Below are positions 58,753 to 64,000 of a DNA stretch of 64,000 nt, piece after piece. Location: positions 174,340 to 238,339 of the forward strand of contig MHBH01000026.1 in the NCBI GenBank assembly GCA_001804805.1, written 5' to 3'. Every line of letters begins with the position of its first letter. The first letter of the stretch is position 1. The stretch is from Lentisphaerae bacterium GWF2_49_21 (GTDB lineage Bacteria > Verrucomicrobiota > Lentisphaeria > Victivallales > GWF2-50-93). The notes below the pieces were generated by a model, which was not told where the DNA came from, ran no database searches, and saw nothing but the letters and a program-made list of their open reading frames with translations. Made by a program: the position numbers and the translations under genes.

Positions 58753-59490
58753 TCACTTTGCCGGAAAAAGATCCTTGACCTCCGGACTTTTCGCCAGGTC
58801 CACGGCCTTCTGCCCCTCTTTGTTCTTGATCGAAGAGTCAGCCCTGTTTTCCAGGAGGAACTTGACGATGTCCGCCTCTCCCTTGATTGCGGCCTTGTGA
58901 AGAGGGGTGTCTCCCTTGGCGTCCCCAGTGTTTATCTCGGCATTGTTCTTCAACAGGAATTTTACGGCGTCAAGCTGTCCGGCCGATGCCGCCTTTGCCA
59001 GAGGTGATTCGCCTTTGGCGTTGGCAGTCCAGACAGAGGAACCTGATTTCAGCAGGAGTTCGAGGATTTTGACATTGCCTGTCTGGGCAGCCCTGTGGAT
59101 AGGAGCGTCGCCATTGACGTTGACAAGCTTGATGTCGGCCTTTTTCTTCAGAAGAACTTCTACGACCAGATATTGGTTTGCGAAGATCGCATTGTAGAGA
59201 GGAGTGTGCCCGAACTTGTCCTTCTTGTTCAAAACTTTCGGATAGGTGTCAAGGATGGCCGCAGTCCGTTCGGAATTGCCAATCCGTATGGCCTTTGTAA
59301 GTTCGTCGAGGGCCTCATCGTCGGAAAGGCCTTGCGCAATAACAGGGGAGTCGGACTTGTTTTCAGGTTCCTTTGCTGCCGCAGGGGCTTCTTTTTTTAC
59401 TGTCTCAGTTCTTTCTGCAGGAGCATTGTCCTGTGCAGTCAGGAAGACAGCTGAAATCAACATCATCAGAATGGATAAATATGTCTTCAT
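58753..59490 (-). CDS. Exported ankyrin-repeat protein
   Basis: A 245-residue protein with a signal peptide (about 1-19, ending FLTA-Q). A short charged, Glu/Lys/Pro-rich segment is followed by four clear ankyrin repeats (starting with FGHTPLYNAIF, NGDAPIHRAAQ, KGESPLAKAAS and KGDTPLHKAAI) and a partial fifth (KEGQKAVDLAK). Ankyrin repeats bind other proteins; the export signal places it in the periplasm or on the surface. Periplasmic ankyrin proteins in other bacteria protect enzymes or bind partner proteins, but no partner is seen here. Confidence 0.88.
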   Translation of the reverse strand: MKTYLSILMMLISAVFLTAQDNAPAERTETVKKEAPAAAKEPENKSDSPVIAQGLSDDEALDELTKAIRIGNSERTAAILDTYPKVLNKKDKFGHTPLYNAIFANQYLVVEVLLKKKADIKLVNVNGDAPIHRAAQTGNVKILELLLKSGSSVWTANAKGESPLAKAASAGQLDAVKFLLKNNAEINTGDAKGDTPLHKAAIKGEADIVKFLLENRADSSIKNKEGQKAVDLAKSPEVKDLFPAK

Positions 59491-59558
59491 GAGATTATCC
59501 TCATTTAGCTGTTCATATATTATAAATTATAAATTTCAGTTCCCTCTGGAACGGAAAT

Positions 59559-59903
59559 TTATCCTTTGAATATGAAATATACAGCTCCAAGCAGGCAAAT
59601 TCCCGCCCAAAGGTAATTAAGTTTTATCCCTTCCTGCATGTAGAATACTGAAAATGGCACGAAAACGGCCAGGGTAATAACCTCCTGCATAAGTTTAAGC
59701 TGGGGCAGGGAGAGGGTAGAATGGCCGATCCTGTTCGCCGGCACCTGCAGCATGTATTCGAAAAATGCGATCCCCCAGCTTATAATCGCGGCGATGATCC
59801 ACGGTTTGCTGTTGAGATGCTTGAGATGTCCGTACCAGGCGAAAGTCATGAAAATATTCGACAGGAAGAGAAGAACTATGGTTTTAACTACAGCTGAAGT
59901 CAT
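59559..59903 (-). CDS. DMT-family small membrane protein (DUF486)
   Basis: A 114-residue protein with four hydrophobic segments, of the DUF486 family. Recognisable blocks are TFAWYGHLKHLNSKPW, AFFEYMLQVPANRIGH and LKLMQEVITLAVF, which are nearly constant in the family. These resemble small multidrug-resistance proteins and are placed in the drug/metabolite transporter superfamily, but no substrate is known. The gene is between the ankyrin and thiG genes and appears to be a single unit. Confidence 0.9.
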   Translation of the reverse strand: MTSAVVKTIVLLFLSNIFMTFAWYGHLKHLNSKPWIIAAIISWGIAFFEYMLQVPANRIGHSTLSLPQLKLMQEVITLAVFVPFSVFYMQEGIKLNYLWAGICLLGAVYFIFKG

Positions 59904-60024
59904 GATGGGATCTCCTGATTTTTTTATTGCTCAAAAAATACACGGAGATAATGGAAAAACAATAAAAATTCTCTCTTTGATTTCAAGTCGCCGGTTCTCC
60001 GATTCGCCCATCCTCCGATACAGT

Positions 60025-60780
60025 TTAGAAGATCTCCATCGGCGAAGTCGCTGAGGCGGAGCAGGATGAGGCCGGAGGAACGGCCCTCATGGCTTTTTCA
60101 GCGGATATTACCGCCATTGCAAAAGCCTCCGCCATAAGGGCAGGATCTTCTGCGGAGGCGATGGCGGTATTGACAAGCACTGCGTCGGCCCCCATTTCAA
60201 TTGCGGCTGCAGCATGCGAAGGGAGTCCGATTCCGGCATCGATAACGACCGGGACAAGCGCCTGTTCGATGATTATCCTCAGCATCGTTTCCGTTTTAAT
60301 CCCTTGATTGCTGCCGATCGGCGAACCGAGAGGCATGACGGCATGGACACCGACGTCCTCAAGTCTTTTGGCGAGGACAGGATCAGCGTTGATGTATGGA
60401 AGAACAATAAGACCTTTTTTCACGAGCAGTCCGGCCGCCTTCAGAGTTTCAACCGGATCCGGAAGCAGATAGCGCGGATCGGGATGGATCTCGAGCTTGA
60501 TCCACTTGTAGCCGGCCGCCTTGCCGAATTCTGCGATCCTCACAGCCTCTTCTGCGTTTCTGGCGCCACTGGTGTTCAGCATGACGGTGACTGAAGTAGG
60601 TATTGCGGATAGTATGCTGTCGGAACGTTTTCCAGGCTCAATCCTGCGGAGTGCTACGGTTACGAGCTCCGCTTTTGAAGCTTCCAGTGCCGAACGCAGG
60701 GCTTTCGACGAGGAGAATTTCCCAGTGCCGATGAAAAGCCTGTTCTTGAATTTCTTTCCAGCTATGACGAGATTTTTCAT
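60025..60780 (-). CDS. thiG: Thiazole synthase ThiG
   Basis: A 251-residue TIM-barrel enzyme that condenses deoxyxylulose phosphate, dehydroglycine (or its equivalent) and thiocarboxylated ThiS to the thiazole of thiamine. The conserved lysine is in [17 protein letters not shown], and [12 protein letters not shown] and [21 protein letters not shown] are family blocks. The start at 60780 ([20 protein letters not shown]) is the standard N-terminus; longer upstream ORF is probably untranslated leader. No thiS, thiF or thiH is adjacent. The divergent cysteine desulfurase could supply sulfur, but this is inference. Confidence 0.94.
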   Translation of the reverse strand: MKNLVIAGKKFKNRLFIGTGKFSSSKALRSALEASKAELVTVALRRIEPGKRSDSILSAIPTSVTVMLNTSGARNAEEAVRIAEFGKAAGYKWIKLEIHPDPRYLLPDPVETLKAAGLLVKKGLIVLPYINADPVLAKRLEDVGVHAVMPLGSPIGSNQGIKTETMLRIIIEQALVPVVIDAGIGLPSHAAAAIEMGADAVLVNTAIASAEDPALMAEAFAMAVISAEKAMRAVPPASSCSASATSPMEIF

Positions 60781-60845
60781 ATTAAATGTTCCGCAAAAAT
60801 AACACAGGAACGGACATCCGCAACCCGGAAGATGAAATTTTATAT

Positions 60846-60926
60846 ATAGCCCTTTCTTAAACATAGCTTGAACATCAGGCTTGAAAGATTATCGGTTTTG
60901 TGATAAAAGTTTAAGAAAGGGGCTAT
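60846..60926. promoter_or_regulatory. Inverted repeat between thiG and the cysteine desulfurase gene
   Basis: ATAGCCCTTTCTTAAAC (60846-60862) pairs with GTTTAAGAAAGGGGCTAT (60909-60926), with one extra G. The right arm contains the ribosome site of the desulfurase gene. Its mirror lies in the thiG leader, so both genes carry the same GTTTAAGAAAGG sequence before them. It may be a protein-binding site or an RNA hairpin that masks the ribosome site. Confidence 0.5.
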
Positions 60927-60928
60927 GA

Positions 60929-62083
60929 ATGGAACGTATTTATCTTGACTACAATGCGACGACTCCGGTGAAGCCGGAAGTGATGGCTGAGATGCAGCCG
61001 TACTTCTCGGAGGACTTCGGAAATCCCTCAAGCTTGCACATGCATGGACAGAAGGCGAGGATAGCCCTGGATACCGCAAGGGAGAGGACTGCCAGATCTC
61101 TAGGTTGCGAGAACACGGAGATATTGTTCACCAGCGGAGGAACTGAATCAAACAACGTCGCAGTTGCCGGTTACCTCGCCAAGCTCGGAGAAGGAAAAGG
61201 ACCCCGCCATATAATCACAAGCTCAATAGAACACAATGCTGTCCTCAAAATATGCCAGTATCTGGAAAAAAAAGGTGTGGAGGTGACATCCGTCCCTGTG
61301 GACGAAAACGGAATTGTCAGCCTTGACGCCCTGAGTTCCGCCTTCAAGGAGAACACTGCGCTTGTAAGCATCATGACGGCGAACAATGAGACCGGGGTCA
61401 TCCAGCCGATTGCCGACATTGTGCAAATTTCGCATGAAAAGGGTGTGCCTGTGCATTCCGACGCTGTCCAGGCGTTTGGAAAGATCCCTGTCAATGTCAA
61501 GGAAATAGGAGTTGACATGCTTTCGATATCAGGACATAAGTTCTATTCTCCGAAAGGAGTCGGAGCCCTGTATATGAGAAGAGGCATTGTGGTTGAAGCT
61601 GTTGTTCGCGGAGGTTCACAGGAGAAGGGAATGAGGGGTGGCACGGAAAATGTTCCAGGGATTGTCGGTCTCGGCAGGGCCTGTGAGCTTGCAGTCGCGA
61701 ACTTGCAGGAAAGTTTCATAAGGGAGAGGATGCTCCGCGACAGGCTTCAGGCTCAGATAAGCAAGAACTTGAAGAATATCAGGATAAACGGGAATACTGA
61801 TAAAAGGATCCCGAATACTTTAAGTGTAAGCTTCGGAGGTATTGAGGCCGAAGCTATTGCGGTGCGGCTTGATATTGAAGGAATTTCCGCTTCCACCGGG
61901 GCCGCATGCAGTTCGGGGTCTTCGCAGGTCTCCCATGTGCTGAAAGCTATGAGAGTCCCTGCGGAATTCTTAAACAGCTCGATCAGGTTCTCACTCGGAT
62001 ACAAAAACCACCCCGATGAAATCGACAGAACCGCCGACATAATCGTCAGACTTATCCGGGAAATGAGCAAAAAGTCCGGATAA
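60929..62083 (+). CDS. nifS: Cysteine desulfurase (NifS/IscS family)
   Basis: A 384-residue pyridoxal phosphate enzyme that takes sulfur from cysteine and passes it to Fe-S cluster scaffolds or thiamine/tRNA sulfur carriers. The PLP lysine is Lys204 in SISGHKFYSPKG, the sulfur-carrying cysteine is Cys327 in STGAACSSGSSQVSHVL, and EHNAVLK carries the catalytic His. The GSSQVSH loop and length fit the NifS/IscS subgroup. The ribosome site GAAAGGGG is six bases upstream of ATG. No IscU or NifU gene follows. The 3' end is one base from the convergent XRE gene. Confidence 0.94.
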   Translation: MERIYLDYNATTPVKPEVMAEMQPYFSEDFGNPSSLHMHGQKARIALDTARERTARSLGCENTEILFTSGGTESNNVAVAGYLAKLGEGKGPRHIITSSIEHNAVLKICQYLEKKGVEVTSVPVDENGIVSLDALSSAFKENTALVSIMTANNETGVIQPIADIVQISHEKGVPVHSDAVQAFGKIPVNVKEIGVDMLSISGHKFYSPKGVGALYMRRGIVVEAVVRGGSQEKGMRGGTENVPGIVGLGRACELAVANLQESFIRERMLRDRLQAQISKNLKNIRINGNTDKRIPNTLSVSFGGIEAEAIAVRLDIEGISASTGAACSSGSSQVSHVLKAMRVPAEFLNSSIRFSLGYKNHPDEIDRTADIIVRLIREMSKKSG

Positions 62084-62084
62084 T

Positions 62085-62432
62085 CTATTTTGCCAGGGAA
62101 TTTGCGTGTTTCAGGAGCTTGTTCCTTGTGCTCCGCGACATTTTCTGGTAGAGCTCGAATATCCTCACCAGTTCCCTCCCCTTGTTCTGCTCCAGATACC
62201 TTGTGATTACGTCCCTTGCAGGATCCGTCTCATACTTGCTGATGTCTATCCCTTCCTTCTGGGCGAGTTCGAAAAGTTTCTTTTTAGCAAAGATTCCCGG
62301 ATTCCTGGTCCTGTTTTTCCAGTTCGAGATGCTCTGCTGGCTCACCCTGCAGCGTTCCGCCAGTTCCTGCTGTGACAGGAACAGCCCTTCAAGAAGTTCT
62401 CTCACGAGAAGATGCCAGTCAATTTTCTTCAT
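62085..62432 (-). CDS. XRE-family helix-turn-helix regulator
   Basis: A 115-residue regulator with an N-terminal helix-turn-helix (LFLSQQELAERCRVSQQSIS, about 16-35) and a 60-residue helical tail of unknown role, rich in Lys and Arg. It is similar in size to SinR/HipB-like repressors. The gene is monocistronic, and its target is not evident; a 190-bp AT-rich gap precedes it, in which an autoregulatory site could lie. It is convergent with the desulfurase gene. Confidence 0.85.
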   Translation of the reverse strand: MKKIDWHLLVRELLEGLFLSQQELAERCRVSQQSISNWKNRTRNPGIFAKKKLFELAQKEGIDISKYETDPARDVITRYLEQNKGRELVRIFELYQKMSRSTRNKLLKHANSLAK

Positions 62433-62623
62433 GGCTTTTTCCCTTTCCTTTTGTGCCCCTCTTTTTTACGTCTTGAAACTGTTTTGTCACCCCCTTCCGA
62501 GAGAACATTATACAACAATTGGCGGTGAAAGGTAAGCCCTGTGGTTATATGTGGTTGATTTTGCTGGTATCTTGTTGATATTGCGGTATTTGCGGATATA
62601 AATTTTCCGACTGGGAAATTTAT

Positions 62624-63118
62624 TCAGGGCGTGTTTACCACATCAGTGATAATCACATTCTCCGTTGGTACATCGTCATGCCCGCCCTTCGAGCCGGTCT
62701 TCAGCTTGGCTATCTTGTCCACGACATCCATGCCCTGAGTGACTTTCCCGAAGACGCAGTAGCCGAATCCATTGGGCGTGTTGTCCTTGTGGTTAAGGAA
62801 TTCATTGTCGGCGAGGTTTATGAAGAACTGGCATGTGGCGCTGTCGACAACCTGCGTTCTCGCCATCGCGATTGTCCCCCTGTTGTTCTTGAGTCCGTTG
62901 CCTGCCTCGTTCTTTATCGGGGGCATGCATGGCAGCTGCCTGAAGGTGGCGTCGAATCCACCGCCCTGGATCATGAATCCGGGTATCACCCTGTGGAAAA
63001 TCGTCCCCTTGAAATGCCCGTCCGTGACATACTTCATGAAATTCATGGCGCTCACAGGAGCCGCCTTCTCGTCGAGTTCAAGAACGATGTCGCCGAAATT
63101 CGTCTTAAGTGTTACCAT
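62624..63118 (-). CDS. Peptidyl-prolyl cis-trans isomerase (cyclophilin type)
   Basis: A 164-residue cytosolic PpiB-like cyclophilin with no signal peptide. Catalytic and binding residues are in [14 protein letters not shown] (Arg, Phe, Met, Gln), [20 protein letters not shown] and [19 protein letters not shown]. It accelerates proline isomerisation in folding proteins. It is a single-gene unit between the XRE regulator and the lipoprotein gene, and its neighbours give no further information. Confidence 0.94.
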   Translation of the reverse strand: MVTLKTNFGDIVLELDEKAAPVSAMNFMKYVTDGHFKGTIFHRVIPGFMIQGGGFDATFRQLPCMPPIKNEAGNGLKNNRGTIAMARTQVVDSATCQFFINLADNEFLNHKDNTPNGFGYCVFGKVTQGMDVVDKIAKLKTGSKGGHDDVPTENVIITDVVNTP

Positions 63119-63299
63119 GTCGGAATCTCCTGTATGATATGGACGTTTTCAATAATTTCTAAAAATTAGCACTACTGTAATGTTTTAAAAGCAGGAGTCT
63201 GAAAAATGATATAATTATACAAAATCCTTGCTCTCACAAAGCCACAGAGTCACAAAGTTTTATTTATCGGTAAGAAACAAAAAGCAAATAGATTTGACG

Positions 63300-63803
63300 C
63301 TATTCTTTCCTTCTGCCAAATCGTAAGCTGGATGCAACTGTTTTCAGCATGGACTCATGCTTTTCAAGCCAGGACTTCTGAGCCTTAGCATAGAAGATAA
63401 TATGCACATTTCTTTCTGTCCGTATGAAATAAAGTTCTTCTCTCTTTGTTAGGGAAACTCCTTTGTACCCGTCATTAAAATAGAAGGGGATGGGATGGTT
63501 GGCAGGATCCTGCAACATCTCCGTCGTATAGTCGTTTTCAGGCATCACGTGACCTCCATACACGCGCAAATCAACCGTGTTGTCGCCAGGCAATAAGAAG
63601 TAGCCATCACCGTTTTCAGATCTGTCCTCAGCATCCCAATCAACAGGTATATCGATCCAAAAGTTGAATCTGGCATTTCCTATGGATTTAACTCCATCAT
63701 ATATGAATCCATTTTGGACAGATATCGATTGGTCTTGCATTACGCATCCGATAAAGGATAGAAGTAACGCCACACAAAAAACTGATAGCCTAATTTTCCT
63801 CAT
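63300..63803 (-). CDS. Hypothetical lipoprotein
   Basis: A 167-residue protein with a lipoprotein signal (LLLSFIGC, Cys20). The rest looks like mixed beta strands: FNFWIDIPVDWDAEDRSENG, DLRVYGGHVMP and ERNVHIIFYAKAQ. The last 30 residues are basic and helical. It resembles small lipoproteins that act as stress or envelope sensors, but I recognise no family. It should be anchored to the inner or outer membrane. Confidence 0.65.
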   Translation of the reverse strand: MRKIRLSVFCVALLLSFIGCVMQDQSISVQNGFIYDGVKSIGNARFNFWIDIPVDWDAEDRSENGDGYFLLPGDNTVDLRVYGGHVMPENDYTTEMLQDPANHPIPFYFNDGYKGVSLTKREELYFIRTERNVHIIFYAKAQKSWLEKHESMLKTVASSLRFGRRKE

Positions 63804-63892
63804 TCAATATTCTCTATTTAGCGGTTCAACAGGAAAAAATAATCTATTACTGACAAACCGACGACTGATGACAATCTTCTCGTCCTCTCTTC

Positions 63893-63936
63893 CTTCGAGG
63901 TTCAAAGTTCGAAGTTGGATGTTCGATGTTCATGTC
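63893..63936. repeat. TTCGATGTTC degenerate repeat before the IS end
   Basis: Units TTCGAGGTTC, AAAGTTCGAAGTTGG and ATGTTCGATGTTC form a run like that at 53176-53222. It ends directly next to the apparent IS terminus. Confidence 0.45.
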
Positions 63937-63938
63937 TT

Positions 63939-64000
63939 GTCCTGAAATAAGTTGACACTTGCCAAAAGGAAAGGCAAGTAGTATGAAAGAGGTTTTCAGG
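63939..64000 (+). mobile_element. Left end of an insertion sequence
   Basis: TGTCCTGAAATAAGTTGACA, starting at 63939, resembles the outer end of IS3- or IS481-like elements. It is followed by a purine-rich ribosome site (AAAGGAAAGG) and then an ATG at 63983. The first six codons (MKEVFR) are at the window edge. The element runs beyond the window, so family and integrity cannot be judged. Confidence 0.5.
63983..64000 (+). CDS. Transposase, N-terminal fragment (cut by window)
   Basis: Only six codons (MKEVFR) are visible after the IS-like left end. A start with MKEVFR is common for single-ORF IS3-like transposases, but the identity rests on the end sequence and position. Low confidence. Confidence 0.35.

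Noticed and set aside
60781..60864. Upstream extension of ThiG by 28 residues with several cysteines
   Set aside because: It lies in the leader with the inverted repeat; the ThiG family starts at MKNLVIAG.

Overview
The window is bacterial chromosome. It lacks rRNA, tRNA and CRISPR, and an insertion sequence is just entered at the right edge. The best guess for the host is an anaerobic or microaerophilic Gram-negative of the PVC group, most likely Lentisphaerota. The evidence is indirect: a LacI regulator followed by an H-X9-DG type pseudopilin, a GldA/GldG-like ABC cluster with a DUF4340 protein, a superoxide reductase/ferritin/FprA/rubredoxin oxygen-defence set, a lipoprotein secretin, and intergenic spaces full of short palindromic repeats. 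No 16S or ribosomal protein gene is present to confirm it.

Layout. 1-2.3 kb: oxygen and iron defence (superoxide reductase end, ferritin, FprA flavodiiron protein, rubredoxin). 2.3-2.6 kb: a compact structured element with terminal inverted repeats. 2.6-4.6 kb: a DUF2400 protein and a metal-efflux permease. 4.9-9.7 kb: a four-gene ABC export cluster on the minus strand. 9.9-13.5 kb: a family 9 glycosyltransferase, an AT-rich orphan membrane protein and an AAA/DUF4143 ATPase behind a duplicated palindromic operator. 13.7-18.6 kb: a sugar isomerase divergent from LacI, pseudopilin and a duplicated nucleoside hydrolase. 18.6-23.8 kb: RecN, a GH94 phosphorylase and a VapBC-type toxin-antitoxin pair.

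23.8-51.8 kb is a large surface-polysaccharide locus. It holds a GT39 transferase, seven GT4-like and two GT2 transferases, four class I and two FkbM methyltransferases, a MurJ/MVF-type flippase, an O-antigen ligase/polymerase, GDP-mannose 4,6-dehydratase, an AsnB-like amidotransferase and a GNAT. Together they could make nucleotide sugar, assemble and decorate a lipid-linked glycan, flip it and polymerise or ligate it.

51.8-57.1 kb encodes a MacAB-like ABC exporter whose outer-membrane partner appears to be a lipoprotein secretin instead of TolC. 57.2-64 kb is housekeeping: MtnA, an ankyrin protein, a DUF486 protein, ThiG, cysteine desulfurase, an XRE regulator, cyclophilin, a lipoprotein and the left end of an IS.

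The most unusual theme is short palindromic DNA. Several families (ACAGGCGAGACGCCTGT-like, GTTGGAGT...ACTCCAAC-like, CGGGCTTT-AGCCCG-like, TGCGAANTTCGCA-like) fill the intergenic gaps. Palindromic inserts also sit in frame inside genes (GT9, GT39, GH94, MtnA), where they encode extra loops.
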